DNA of 64,000 nucleotides from Cepaea nemoralis (lineage: Eukaryota; Mollusca; Gastropoda; Stylommatophora; Helicidae), in NCBI GenBank assembly GCA_014155875.1, contig JACEFZ010003474.1, positions 1 to 64,000 on the forward strand. Reading direction: 5' to 3'. Below the pieces are notes generated by a model, which saw only the letters and a list, made by a program, of their open reading frames with translations, was not told where the DNA came from and made no database searches. Position numbers and translations under genes: made by a program. Below are positions 1-11,932 of this stretch, in pieces. Numbering within the stretch: the first letter of the stretch is position 1; each line of letters starts with the position of its first letter.

Positions 1-74
1 ATCAATAATGAACCACATGTTATAGAAGCAGAAAAATACATAAGTGTGTTTCTCATCTTTTTTCTAAATGCATT

Positions 75-607
75 TGTATGTATGTATGTATGTATGTATG
101 TATGTATGTATGTATGTATGTATGTATGTATGTATGTATGTATGTATGTATGTATGTATGTATGTATGTATGTATGTATGTATGTATGTATGTATGTATG
201 TATGTATGTATGTATGTATGTATGTATGTATGTATGTATGTATGTATGTATGTATGTATGTATGTTTGTATGTATGTATGTATGTTTGTTTGTATGTATG
301 TTTGTATTGTATGTATGTATGTATGTATGTATGTATGTATGTATGTATGTATGTATGTATGTATGTATGTATGTATGTATGTATGTATGTATGTATGTAT
401 TTATGTATGAATGTATGTGTGTATGTATGCGTGTATGTGTGTATGTATGTATGTATGTATGTATGTATGTATGTATGCATGTGTGTGTGTATGTATGTAT
501 GTATGTATGTATGTATGTATGTATGTATGTATGTATGTATGTATGTATGTATGTATGTATGTGTGTATGTATGTATGTGTGTGTGTGTGTATGTGTGTGT
601 GTGTGTT
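75..607. repeat. (GTAT)n tetranucleotide microsatellite, ~530 bp
   Basis: The tract is nearly uninterrupted GTAT repeats with scattered GTTT, GTGT and GTGC variants that increase towards the right end, where it grades into (GT)n. The long frames across it on both strands (MYVC-type and HTYI-type) are open only because the repeat contains no stop codon in those frames. It is not coding. Confidence 0.97.
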
Positions 608-779
608 AGTTAGCCTACTGGACACCCTTAGGCAAGGTGAAGTACCCGTTTAGCCATTCTCCCTTCCCCGTTCCGAATCAGAAGCCTGGGATGTAGGTGG
701 TGGATGAATGTGAAGAGTAGCCGACAGATTGGTGTAGGTTATGGTCTCCAATTTCAAGACGGAAGGCAGAGGATCTATT

Positions 780-2012
780 TTTTTGGGAGACAATTTCTAC
801 GGTCATCGTCCAGTATGGTTACTGCTAAAATGGAAAGCAATGGCAAACTAATTTCTGTAAATCGATCCACCCATCATGTGCCATGCCGATAAGCGTTGGT
901 ATGGCGTGTTCTGCCATCTCACGCGGTCACCAGAGTCGTGGATCAGCTCCGTGTTCCTGTCTCGTCCATGCCACGTGACCAAGCCATCCGTGCACTTATT
1001 TCTCGGTCTTCCCCTTGGTCTCTTCCCTTCGATTTTGCCAAGATCTCCATGTCATTTCTCCTTTACAGATGCCAAGAACATCGTTTTATGCAATGGCACA
1101 GAAGCAACCTTGCCTGATAGGGGTTATCATGTGCACCAGGTGACTCCAGACCGCCAACAAACGACTGAGTGTAAACGATTACCATCATTTTGTGGGGATG
1201 GAAAATTTGATAACATTAAGGACGAAATGAAAAGACTGAATATTAACATGCTAAGTAAATATGATACTAGCAGGGAATGAATGGGCTTTATAATATCTGA
1301 GGAATGTAGCATAATCAATGCTGGTGGCAAGAAAAAACAGCTAGAGAGGTAGCAATTGTAATGGGTATAGAGAGATCAAATTCGATGAAAGGATCGACTG
1401 GACTGTGTCAGACAGAATATTACTAGTAAAGTTGAGTGGAAAACCTTTCAACATCAACAACATACATGTTTATGCACCAAGAACAGACAGCAGTGATGAC
1501 AACATATATTAATTTTATAATGATTTGGAGAATGCATACAAGAAATTCAAGCAATTAGAATTGAATATCATAATGGGTCACTTTAACGTTATGTTGGAAA
1601 TCAACAGGATGGATGTATAGTAGGCAAGTATTTATTAGGGAAACAAAATGAAAGGGGTTACAGACTTGTACAGTGTGCACAAAATCATGAGATGATTATT
1701 GCAAGTACCTAGTATCAACATCACCCAAGGAGATTATAGAGATGGAGGTGTCCTGAATATTAGGTCAGAAACCGGATTGATTACTTTCTTATCAACAAAC
1801 GATTTCGAAATGCCTTAATTAAAAGTCACAAAAACTATACCAAGCGCAGACTGCCACAGCGAACATAGATTAATCATAAGCAATATACATATACAATTAA
1901 AGAGGGTCACATATACACAAAGAAACATAAAATTGTGATCTACATGCACTGAAGGAAGAGAAGATGCAAAGAACAGATGTGATGCATTGTCCGATGTGGA
2001 AATATGATTTCA
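780..2012 (+). mobile_element. RTE-B LINE, 5' half (leader and endonuclease), decayed and interrupted
   Basis: At about 828-866 there is the leader motif AAAGCAATGGCAAACTA, also seen just before the RTE-A start (4609-4630) and, inverted, near 55.9 kb. It resembles the well-known leader of BovB/RTE elements. After an inserted fragment (866-1075) the plus strand encodes pieces of an apurinic-type endonuclease: a KxDNIKDEMKRLNIN stretch near 1205-1250, SDRILLVKL and HVYAP near 1410-1480, IIMGxFNV near 1568-1592, and an IDY-LINKRFRNAL piece near 1775-1820. Many stops and frameshifts are present. The same protein family is better preserved at 52.6-54.3 kb. The piece ends where the minus-strand RTE-B copy at 2020 begins. 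Confidence 0.7.
866..1075 (-). mobile_element. RTE-B LINE, 3'-end fragment nested in the RTE-B leader
   Basis: On the minus strand this short piece matches the extreme 3' end of RTE-B as seen at 2025-2250 and 60,755-60,970. The shared feature is the GRPRSKYL...ATWHxRD-type C-terminal region, followed by CATGGCACATGATGG on the minus strand. It is flanked on the left by the RTE-B leader and on the right by the continuing plus-strand endonuclease remains, so it is a nested insertion or a rearranged piece. Confidence 0.6.
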
Positions 2013-2019
2013 AGCTATC

Positions 2020-2830
2020 AGCAATCAATCCATCCATCCATCATGTGCCATGCCGATAAGTGTGCGCGGTTGTGTTCTGCCATCTCACTCTATTACCAGA
2101 GTCGTGGATCATCTCCGTGTTCCTGTCTCGAAAATGCCACGTGGCCAAGCCAAGCAGGTATTTACTTCTCGGTCTTCCCCTTGGTCTCTTCCCTTCGATC
2201 ATGCCAGTTGTCACCAAGTTCTCCAAGTCATTTCTTCTCATAACATGCCCAAAATATTTTGACTGTCTACGTCTAATGACTCTAATCAGTTTACGAGCTT
2301 CAATGGTTTCTTGAAGAACTTGTTCATTGGTTTTTCTCGCTGTCCATGGTATTCTTTGCATTTTCCTCAGAAACCATATTTCCACAGCCATCAGCTGTTT
2401 TTCAGCTTGATTGCTTATTGTCCACGCTTCACATAAATACAAAAGTATAGGTTCTATGTAACACGTCAACGCTCTTTTTCTCGTTTCAATTGATATCTTT
2501 TTATTGGTCAGTATGTTTTCATCTTGCAAAAGGCTACCTTCGCAATGGCAATTCTTGTTCTAATCTCTTCAAGGCATCTCACATCAGATGTTATGACTGT
2601 TCCAAAATAACTGTATCGGTTCACTTGCATAAGAATATGCCAATTAACTCGTATATCACATTGTGGTATTTTCTTCTTCCCAGTGTCGACCATAATATGT
2701 GTCTCCTTAATATTCAGTTCTAACCCTAGTTGTTCACTGTGTGCAACAACCGCAACTACTAAATTTTGCAGGTCCTGTTCATTGTCTGCATTCAAGACAG
2801 TATCATCTGCTCTATCGAGAAGCAGATTGC
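2020..2830 (-). mobile_element. RTE-B LINE, 5'-truncated copy (reverse transcriptase C-terminus and 3' end)
   Basis: Two minus-strand reading frames (2795-2508 and 2529-2041) encode the end of an RTE reverse transcriptase: the LELNIKETHIMV palm-end segment, a Y-FGTVITSD turn, RTRIAIAKVAF, the YIEPILLY segment, then KYFGHVMRRNDLENLV and a basic GKRPRGRPRSKYL tail. One frameshift lies near 2510-2530. The 3' end runs into a short (CATC)n stretch at 2029-2043, which is (GATG)n on the element strand. The same tail is seen at 60.75 kb and in part at other copies, so a (GATG)n 3' tail is proposed for this family. The copy is 5'-truncated, as is usual for target-primed LINEs. Confidence 0.85.
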
Positions 2831-4420
2831 AATCTGATAGTACAGAGGGTGCCTCGCATTGAAAGTGCCGATAAAAGACAGTTTATGCAGCTGGGAAGAA
2901 GGAAGAGGCAAGGAAGGCTTCTAGGGCTGCTGATCCTGAAGCGACACACATCAGTCCATCTCCTACACCAGCTGAAGCCATTCCCGCCACTGAACCGACA
3001 CAAGAGACTAAAATGAAGCCAGCAGCAGCAGTGGAGAAGTCCACAACCACACTAGCATGAAGCATTGGCAGCTCACGATAGACCTTCACACAGAAGGACA
3101 CCACAACCAAGAACTTTACCAGCAAGATCCTGCTGAAACAAACCAGCGTTGGGGAGGCTAAATTGTCGGCGCTACCAACCGACAAGATACTCAATCTGTT
3201 GGAAAACGAGCTGGGAAGACAAGGCGTGACCCAGCTGATCGCAATACCTTATGGAGTAGTGGTCTCCATCACCAAGAACTGAAAGACCACCACACTAAAG
3301 CAGAAGATATCACAGCAATAGAAAGCCGACATAAAGCTTCCCCACGGCATCTTACTGGAAACCTCCCGGCACCGCATGATGAAACGATGGGTCATCAAGC
3401 GAGTTAAGACCCGTCTCACCAACGACAAAGTTAGGGAGATGTCGAGAGGAAACTCGACTCTAAAGATTGCCAGTGCGCAGAGAATCATCGGCAAGAATAA
3501 TACCCTCTCCACAGTCGTCATCATCACAGCGGAAGACCGAGTGATCCGTCAAACAGGTAGATGGGACAACAGAGAACAAGCTCCCGAGCACTACGTACCT
3601 AGAGTGCTGCAGTGCTCAAGGTGCCATAAGTTTTGGCACACCCTTGCCAGTGCCACTTGTAAACGTGAGGTGGAGGTATGTAGATACTACTCTTGACCAC
3701 ACTCATACAGCCAGTGCTCTCACTGCGAAGATCGACACGGACTTCAGGAGACCTAACTCAAACAGAAAGTGCGCCAACTGACTCAGCAATCACAGCGCTA
3801 GGTACCTTGGCTACCCCTGCCACCAAGACAGCAAGGAAGCCATGAAAATCGCTATCAAACCAATCTGCTTTATAAAGAGGCTATAAGGCAGTACGAGGCG
3901 ACGACCCAACTTACGAAATGCGACAACGCACATCTGGAAGGCCAACTGAAGGACCTGGGATAAAAGTTCTCCAGCATTGATGAGAATAAAAACCAGACGC
4001 AAGAAACACAGATAATAGCCGTTCAGCGCATCCTGGGTGAACTGAAGCAAATATAACAGAAGATTGAGCAGGATCTCGCTCGGATGACTGCAATAAAAGC
4101 TGAGACGGGGGAGTATGACAAAATCCATGACGAAAGAGAAAAGATAGAACAGCTCAAGTCAAAAGACGAGACATCAGAAACAGAAGATACCAAGTCACAG
4201 ACAGAAGAAAAAGAACCACAAGAGGAAACAGAAGAGGAGGAAAACCAAAAAGACAGCGCCCAAGATTTGACGGTTGCCAGGGGACGAGATTACTCACCAG
4301 CAAGAGCTAGCTATCGAGCCGTCCACAACACAAGGTACCAGAGAAGACTAAGACGATGCGAAACTAGACATAGACCTAGACAAGTTATCTGGAGGAAGGA
4401 TGAGGACTGGTAATCATCCA
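2831..4420 (+). pseudogene. LINE ORF1 (Gag-like, zinc-knuckle), decayed
   Basis: Plus-strand remains of an ORF1 of the I/Jockey type. Near 3120-3200 the translation gives ILLKQTSVGEAKLSALPTDK, which matches the better N-terminal fragment at 25.9-26.3 kb (minus strand). The frame at 3376-3696 carries WVIKRVKTRL and then a CCHC knuckle (CSRCHKFWHTLASATC, near 3614-3660). Two more knuckle-like stretches follow out of frame (near 3715-3810). After these comes a charged coiled-coil-like segment rich in E, K and Q (4084-4413, 109 aa) that parallels the ORF1 at 45.7-47.3 kb. Stops at several points mean it is not functional. Family knowledge: ORF1 of such LINEs binds RNA and forms the ribonucleoprotein. 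No matching ORF2 follows; an RTE-A element begins instead. Confidence 0.7.
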
Positions 4421-4591
4421 TAAGACGGGGAGGGAACACAATTAAGCTAAACTTTACAAGTATGCAACTCTTTTTAGGCATGCGAAACGACACGAAAAGA
4501 TCAAATGAGCATAATTACAGCCAGTCAGACAGGTTAACAGGCGATAGGCAGATGATCTCATCAGTAGAGACAATGGCTATGGTCACCGACT

Positions 4592-7500
4592 AATACAGTC
4601 ACTGCCCAGAAGGAAAGCAATGGCAAACTACCTTCTGCAAAACTTGCCAAGAAACCATAACAACCATGAAAGAAAACATAATAAGAAAGAGATCTGGTGG
4701 CGAGACCCCCCAGCCAGGCAGATCAGATAACAGTGGGGAAGAGTGTGACATAGGGACCAGTACTAGTAATCGTGATGACGGAGTTAATCCTGACTGTGTT
4801 ACCAAGGAAATCCCCTGTGTCAGACTAAGAAAGAGAGTGAGAATAGCAACGTGGAATGTGAGAAGTCTGTACGAGGGAAAGCTTAAAGTAGTGTGTGATG
4901 AGATTGAGAGGTTAAACATTCAAATTTTAGGAATTAGTGAACATCGCTGGAGTGGCAAGGGACATTTCACAACTGAAAATGGAAGTATTTTCATTTATTC
5001 TGGTAGAGACGCCGGAGGCCAGAGTGGAGTGGCATTTTGTTTAGATAAGACAACTGCAAAATCTTTAATGGGATATAATCCAGTTAGTGATAGAATCCTC
5101 ACTATTAGACTTAAAGGCCATCCCAAAAACACAACTCTCATACAGATATATGCACCTACTTCAACAGCAGAGGAGGACGAAATTGAAGATTTTTACAACA
5201 CACTAAGACACATTAAATAAGATTGGTCATAATGATATAACAATAATAATGGGAGATTTTAATGCAAAAGTAGGTGCAGGAAGAGCTGAAAATGAGAGAC
5301 ACGTTTTAGGAAAATTTGGATTAGGAAATAGAAATGATGCAGGTGACAAATTAATTTTGCACAGAAAATGAGTTAAAGATAGCCAACACGCTTTTTAAAC
5401 AACATCCAAGAAGACTCTTCACATGGAAGTCTCCAGACAGTATTACCAAAAATCAGATAGATTATATTTTAATACAAAGAAGATGGAGATCAAGCATAAC
5501 ATCTACAAAAACCCTACATAGTGCAGACTGTGATACAGATCATCAGTTATTAGAAGCAGATCTGAAATTAAAACTCAAAAAGCTTATCCGAGGACCAAGG
5601 CCACTTCGTTTTGATCTCACAAACATACCGGATGCATACACTGTAGAAGTTAGGAATCGCTTTGAGGTCTTGATGTCTGTACAAGAAGAAATGACATCTG
5701 ATGAACTGGCAGTACAAGCTAGAGATATCTTGATAACTGCAGCCAAAGATTTAATTCCGACCAAGAAAAAGCAACTTAAGCCATGGATTACATCAGACAC
5801 ATTAGAATTAATAAAACAACGAAGGGAACTGAAACAGAAAGGAGGTGAATCCGATAACAGCAGGATGAAGTATAAATCTTTAACTCGAGAAATACGAAAG
5901 AACACAAGAAAGGACAAAAATCAATATATACAAGATTGCTGTACCAGAATAGAGCAATATCATAAGACTGGAAGATATTATGAAATGTTCAAAGAAATGA
6001 AGTATTGACAAGAAATGTTCAACCTCAATTGAATGTTATCTGTGACAAGATGGGAAATACCTTAACAGAATCTAGACAAATTCTAGAAAGATGGCAGGAG
6101 TACTGCAGTGGAATGTATGATATGAGTGACAGTGAGGATATGAATGAGATGCATGAGCCAATGGCAGCAGAGACAGAACCTGAACCCTCATTAGATGAAA
6201 TTGCTTGGGCTATAAAGAACCTTAAGAATGGTAAATCACCTGGGTGTGATGAGATACCAGCTGAACTAATTAAAGCGGGAGCAGAAGAAAGCATACACAT
6301 ATATCATGCATTATGTACAAAATTTGGAAATATGGTATATGGCCAAAAGATTGGAAGAGAACTATCTTCATTCCAATACCAAAAAAGGGCAACCTGAAAT
6401 TATGCACCAACTATAGAACTGTTGCCCTGATCAGTCATGCAAGTGAAATTCTACTAAAAGTCATAATGGGAAGACTTCGTAAGAAAATGGAAGAAGAGAT
6501 TAACGTAGTTCAAGCTGGATTTAGACAAGGAAGAGGAACAAGAGATCACATATTCAACATGCGTTTAATAATAGTGAATTGCAGAGAATTTAATGTAAAC
6601 CTATTCTCATGTTTTGTGGATTATTCAAAAGCATTTGACTGTGTACAACATCAGAAACTTTGGGAAATCATGAGGAATATGGGCTTTCCATCACATGTAG
6701 TACAACTCGTAAAAATGCTCTATCTAGACCAACAAGCAGCAGTTAGAATAGATGGCGAGGCATCAGATTGGTTTGACATCAAGCAAGGAGTCCGTCAGGG
6801 CTGCGTGCTGTCACCCTATTTATTTAACCTGTACGCCGAAAATATAATGAGAAATGTAAGAGATGATATAAACTGGGAGCTATATGATGCCCTAAATATC
6901 GGCGGTCATGACATACCGGAGATTCGATATGCTGATGATACAGTATTACTATCCACAACACAGAATGGCATAGAAAACCTAATAGCTTCAACCCAATTGA
7001 ATAGTAAAAATTACAACTTATATCTTAACATATCAAAGACAAAGATAATGCATACAGATAAAACTACTATGGAGAAAGAAATATACATTAATGGGGAAAA
7101 ATTGGCGGTAGTGGAAAATTTTGAATATCTTGGTTCATTGATTACCAACAACGGTGACACAATGAAAGAAATTAAACGGCGACTATCAATTGCTCTTCAA
7201 AGACTAAAACAGCTGAATAAATTATGGAGTGGGACAGACAGAACTACAAAAGTTAGATTTTTAAGAGCATGCATCTTTCCCATTGCAACATACGCCTGTG
7301 AGACATGGACACTTACTAAACAAGCTGAACAGCGCATACACGCCTTTGAATATAAATGTTATAGACGAGTTCTAAGAATATCTTGGGTAAAGAAAAGAAC
7401 AAATGCATCCATACTTCAAGAGTTGAATATTGAAGAAGGTTGGCTATTAAAGAAGATAAAACAAAGAAAATTGAAATATTTTGGTCACTTGAAACGTCAC

Positions 7501-7722
7501 GAAAGTCTGGAGAGAACAATAATGGAGGGGTATATGCCTGGGAAGAGAGGAAAAGGAAGGCCAAAGAGAAGATGGGTGCAGGATGTGGCGGATGATCTCC
7601 AGATGGGTGTATCAGACGCGGGACATCTTGCTTATGATCGAGAGGTTTTCCGGAAGGTTGTTATGGGAAGCGAGGTTCTGCAAAGGACATGCTACTGAAT
7701 GAATGAGAGACAGGTTAACGGA
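4592..7722 (+). mobile_element. RTE-A non-LTR retrotransposon, near full length, frameshifted
   Basis: This is the most complete LINE in the window. A leader with GGAAAGCAATGGCAAACTAC is followed by ATG at 4666. The first frame (4666-5220, 184 aa) is the N-terminal endonuclease: RIATWNVRSLYEGKL near residues 60-75, EHRWSGKG, and QIYAPTST. The frame then breaks near 5215. GDFNAKVG at 5254-5277, FKQHPRRLFTWKSPD and the DTDHQLLEADL end (near 5530-5565) lie in other frames. The linker and reverse transcriptase follow as 5670-6008 (112 aa), 6005-6397 (130 aa) and 6313-7698 (461 aa). The RT shows GKSPGCDEIPAELI, IFIPIPKKG, VDYSKAFDCV, QGVRQGCVLSP and the catalytic IRYADDTVLL (near 6926-6955), then GSLITNNGDT and a basic C-terminus with GKRGKGRPKRRWVQ. 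About four or five frameshifts prevent expression. The 3' end is a short (GAAT)n after the stop at 7698. RTE elements normally have a single long EN-RT protein, which fits this order. Confidence 0.9.
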
Positions 7723-7834
7723 AGCAAAAATACACGCCTCTGTTTATGAACGAAGTACGAGATACACCACAAGGGCCCCAACAATGACCAAATTGATAAG
7801 TCGATGGTTGAACGGGGCAGAAACATCTTATCTC

Positions 7835-8312
7835 AAACATTGAAATTGGAATTGGAGCGGGGAAAAAAAGAGTGTTGAGGTGCTACATAGAACCTGTGCA
7901 TTTGTATGTAATGTGAAGCGTGGACGATGAGCAGACACGCTGAAAAACATCTGATGGCTGTAGAAATGTGGTTTATGAGGTAAATGTAAAGAATACAATG
8001 GACAGACAGAAAAATCAACAACAAATAACCACGTCCTACAAGAAACACATGAAAACCATAAATTTATTAGATAAATTAGACGTAGACAGTCACACTATTT
8101 TGACTACGTTATGAGAAGAAATAGATTGAAGAATTGGTTGACAACTGCAAGATCGAGGAGAAGAGAACAAGAGTAAGGCAGAGAAGTAAATACATGTATG
8201 GCATGGCATGGTATGGTCGAGACAAGAACACAGAGCTGATCCACGTCTCTAGTGATCGAGTAAGATGGCGAAACATGACCGTCCACGCTTATCAGCATGG
8301 CATATGATGATG
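7835..8312 (+). mobile_element. RTE-B LINE, 3'-end fragment, decayed
   Basis: Translation in mixed frames gives RVLRCYIEPV, AEKHLMAVEMWF-like, MDRQKN and a terminal segment matching the tail of the 2.0-2.8 kb copy. The end is CATGGCATATGATGATGATT, again a GATG-type 3' tail. It lies directly downstream of RTE-A, separated by about 110 bp of unassigned sequence. Stops and indels are frequent. Confidence 0.65.
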
Positions 8313-8414
8313 ATGATTCAGAGAACGCTGGATAAATATAATGATTTGCATGACATTTGAATGTCTATTTGCTGTTGTCTTCTGTGATAGCGTATTACAA
8401 GCGTATACATACGC

Positions 8415-8985
8415 TTGTAATGATGCAGGCCATTTATTGGCACCTTGCCGTCTTGACAGACGATAGTTTTTTACATTTAGCTTCAAAAAGGCATAATAAC
8501 CCATGGCGCTAGCGAATGTAACTAATAAGGCCATTTCACACGGTAAGACCAGGGATGGAGTTATACCTCTCCATAGCATAAAGCCTGAGCTAAAATATAC
8601 AGACCATGTATTGCCCATGCAGCATGATCCCTCTCTCGGCCTGCCTAGTTCACTCCAGAGGAAAGTAACACCAATACGTCTGGAACAGGACAAGCTGCAG
8701 AAGCTGCCGGATCATCAAAGCAATGCTTTAACTGTCCGCCTTTCGGAGCTTCGATCCTAGACCAGCTACCAACCAATGCGTAGGGCCTGGTCTGCCCTGC
8801 CATAACATGTCTTTAGGCTGCATTTTCTCGCACCAGGATAAGGCTTGTACCCTCCCAATTGCGCTTTTCCGCCCGCAGCAGTTGGCACACTGTGGGGTGT
8901 CGGGTTTGGTAAGCGAAGCCCAACGTTCGTCGCTAACAGAAAGCAGGTAGTACCGTCTACTGCCATACGGTAGCTCAGACCATAG
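8415..8985 (-). repeat. Dispersed repeat family X, copy 1
   Basis: A ~570-bp sequence that recurs at 15,590-16,060 (opposite orientation) and 42,740-43,150 (same orientation as this copy). Landmarks shared by all copies are GGCACC...GACAGACGAT at one end, TTTCGGAGCTTCGATCCTAG in the middle, and CAGAAAGCAGGTAGTACC near the other end. On the minus strand a frame reads VDGTTCFLL...NPTPHSVPTA...GYKPYPGARKC (about 8966-8766). The corresponding stretch of the other two copies also reads open. No protein family is recognised. It may be a non-autonomous transposon or SINE-like unit; the strand given is the one carrying the shared frame. Confidence 0.75.
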
Positions 8986-9339
8986 ACACAAATAATACAT
9001 TATCAAATACTGTAATAAACGTATAAACAGAATGTAAGAAACATATATGCACAATGTACATACAGATCCATCCATCCAGCAGTCTCTTGCTCTGTTCTGT
9101 AATTATCATATTTCGCCAACCAAAAACGCATATGTTGCCGATACATTCCTCTTTTCTAGCAGTTACATACAATATCAACATCTCTTATCTAGCAGTTACA
9201 TACAATATCAACATCTCTCGTTTCTGTTGTAGTATATATTGTAAGGTGTACAGTTGTCACCCTTGCATGTCTGATACCCCAACGGACTGCTAACTAACCA
9301 TACGTGCCATCTGCATACCTGATTAACATTTCGAACGAT

Positions 9340-9680
9340 CAGATTTTCAGCCTTAATTTCTTCTTGAGCTTTAAGGCTGAGCTTTTCACAGGAGACAGAG
9401 ACTTTCCCCATGAATGCTTTCTCTGTGACTCAATGAGTATGATCAGGAAGATTGAGGACTTGGTTCGAAGTCAGTGGGTGGAGATTCTGAGTTGATCAAG
9501 TTGGACAAAATCTGACTCATGTTTGTGCTTGGACACACGGCTATCAGACGAAATGAACAAGATGATAGACTTACGAGCAGGGCTACTGTGGGAAGCGGGC
9601 GAGCAATCGACCCGGCTGTTGTTGATGTAGTAAGAGAGTCGGGAGATTAAACCAGTCATATGATGACTGCGAATCTGCAA
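9340..9680 (+). pseudogene. I/Jockey-type LINE RNase H remnant
   Basis: The short frame CFLCDSMSMIRKIEDLVRSQ (near 9419-9480) matches CFLSDSMNMIKRIEEGSIRR of the RNase H domain at 25.2-25.9 kb. The following bases keep weak similarity out of frame: a histidine/glycine loop region, then ADKL-like and AT-EGG-like pieces. The remains are short and heavily mutated. The stretch 9680-9880 shows no recognised coding content. Confidence 0.5.
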
Positions 9681-9879
9681 CTTTGACCAGGTAAACGAAG
9701 CCCTGGGTAAAGAATGTTTATCGGGATATGTGGACACCTCTGCAGCTGAGTTTAGCAGGACACTCACCTGTCCTAACAGTTGGAAATGGCTGTCAAAGGC
9801 TGTAAAAGACCCCCATGTGGATGTGGAAGGCACTTATGATACCATCGCATTATCTTCCCAAGAATCTGTGTGTATCCAC

Positions 9880-9945
9880 ATTATCAAGCTACTGATTACA
9901 AAACCAAAACTAAAAGGAATAAATTTAAAATAGGAACATGAAATG
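9880..9945 (+). mobile_element. RTE-type LINE endonuclease start, tiny fragment
   Basis: AAAATAGGAACATGAAATGT near 9927-9946 reads IGT-stop-NVRT, i.e. a damaged version of the (I)ATWNVRS start of the RTE endonuclease. It abuts the truncated end of the Ty3-type element at 9946. Only some 20 codons can be assigned, so confidence is low. Confidence 0.35.
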
Positions 9946-10030
9946 TTAGGACTTCATGTAGTACTGCACCCCTCCTGGTGGATCAGCACTTCTCTGCAGC
10001 TTCTTGTAGCAAGGACGTAAGGTTACATCC

Positions 10031-11932
10031 TCACTCTGGGCAGTTCGCAGCTCCCCAGGCAGTGGGTTGGTCACAATTGCTTCTGCCTCTTCCGTTCTCG
10101 TCTGAGAGCGAAGTCTGTATTGCTCCCATATGGATTGGCTCCCTGGGCATTCCCAGAAAGACATACCGGCAATCGAGGATGACGGGGAAAATGAGATCGG
10201 TCAATACAGCAGCCTTGATTGTGCCGGTGACATATCTTGACCGAATCTCCACTCTAGCAATGGGCAACTTCATGGCTACAGCACTCTTCTGTGCAGGCTG
10301 TATCTCCATTGACTCACCTGTGAATTGTTCTGGGAGTACCAGATCCGCAGAAATCACTGCTTCCCCGTCCAGTCCTGTGTCAGACAAACACTACACTTGA
10401 CGACCGTTAACCTCTATCAATTCCACTACAGGTGGTTTTTCCTGGTCTGGAGTCTCTTCCTAGGCCTCGACCTGTTCGGTGGGCTCCACCTTAGGTTTCC
10501 CGGGGCACACGACTAATTGAGAGTCTCCTGACTTTCCCCTGCAGTCAGTAGCATTGTGTGTATTCGACCTGCAGTGTTTGCACCATTTCCCTGTCCTAGA
10601 TTTTCTAGTGCCGGACTTTAGTGAGCTCTCCTGTTGGCGAGCTTCCTTATCGACCTTGGCATTTTCAGTGAACACCTGCGTTGAAGTCACTTGACATGCC
10701 GCGAAGTGAGGGTTCTTAGCCTTCGATTTGCATTCCTTCGTATTGTGAGAAGGTGACTTACAAATCGAACACTACTTCTCCGACCACGGTGGTTTTTGTT
10801 TAGAGCTCGAAGTGCTCTTGCTTCCCTCCTTCGTCTTCTGCAAACTCTCCTCTGATGTTTTAACATATGGTTCCACTTTCTTAGTTCCTGTGCTCTTGGC
10901 GTTCTTCAGCTTATGTGTCTCCTGAACTTTTGGTGTTGGTGGAAAGGTTTTCCCCTGCCTCCCCGTGTACCTCGACGAACGTTCTGCTAATTTTGTCACG
11001 AGGTCAATACGTTCCGCTCCTTGTTCCCCCAGGAATGTCCTGAGAGGTTTCGACATTTACTTCTTCAACTGGTCGACCACCATGAGCTCTTCCAGACTCT
11101 CATAGTCATGAGCGAACCCAGCCAAATCCATCCACTTATGGAGATAGGATTTCAGACGCAAACTGTAGGCAGCAAACAGCTCCCCCGGTTCTCGTTTCGC
11201 TGCTCAAAATTTTTTCCGGTAGGCATGTGACGTAACCTCAAATCGTTTCAGCAGAGCCGTCTTCAACTCGTCGTAATTGTTCTCATGTCCTGGTAGCAGG
11301 CGAGAATAAACCTCGTAGCCGGTCACGCGTAATCCCTGGGACAGTTTAAGATACCATTTGTCACGGTCCAGACCCATAGCAACAGACATGGCCTAGAAGC
11401 GTTGAAGGTACTAGTCAATCTTCTCTATGTCCTCCTCATAGACCGCTAGAGGAAACTTCATAGCATGGTAACTATGTCCACCTGCTGGGGTTGAGCCTGC
11501 GATGGAGGAACCTCCAACTGCTCCCTCAGTTTCCCCATTAGATTGCCTCTTCAACTCGAGTTCCCTCATCCGGTATTCGTTCTCCCTTTTCTGAGCCTCT
11601 TTCTCCGCTTCCCGTTTCCTAGCAGCTTCCTCAACTTCAAGTTTCCTAGCAGCCTGCTGAGCTTCAAGATTCTTAGCTGCCTGCTTAACTTCAAGTTTCT
11701 TAGCTGCCTGCTCAGCTTCAAGTTCCATCATTCTAGTGGCTTGCTCAGCTTCTATCCTCTTAGTTTCTAGCTCCATCTTCCTCAATTCCAACTCGGCCTT
11801 CCGATCTTCCCTTTCTGCTTGACGATAATCCCTCTCCACCTCCTGTATGTAATCTGTTAGAGCAGAGCCCGACAAGCCCATTTCTTCCCCCTTTGCCCTT
11901 AGTTCTGCCATATTTAGTATAGGAGTGGCCAT
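10031..11932 (-). pseudogene. gag-pro: gag-protease of the Ty3/gypsy-like element
   Basis: ATG at 11,932 opens a frame that continues without a frame change for about 590 codons, to about 10,150. Domains in order: an N-terminal MADF-free start, then a long E/A/K-rich coiled coil with repeated AA-KLE-type units (residues ~30-125); a capsid-like helical region (LSQGLRVTGYEVYSRL... and ELFAAYSLRLKSYLHKW) at about 190-275; a basic linker; CCHC knuckles CSICKSPSHNTKEC and CKHCRSNTHNATDC near residues 388 and 440; and a protease with the active-site triad in SDTGLDG near 10,383-10,363. Seven in-frame stops interrupt it (two near 11,390-11,411, then about 11,204, 11,057, 10,772, 10,460 and 10,390). 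A single frameshift appears near 10,150, after which SEDVTLRPCYKK-type pre-RT sequence follows to 9946. Gag normally builds the particle and the protease matures it. Confidence 0.8.

Noticed and set aside
46..613. MYVC-repeat and HTYI-repeat proteins
   Set aside because: They follow from the (GTAT)n microsatellite in several frames on both strands.
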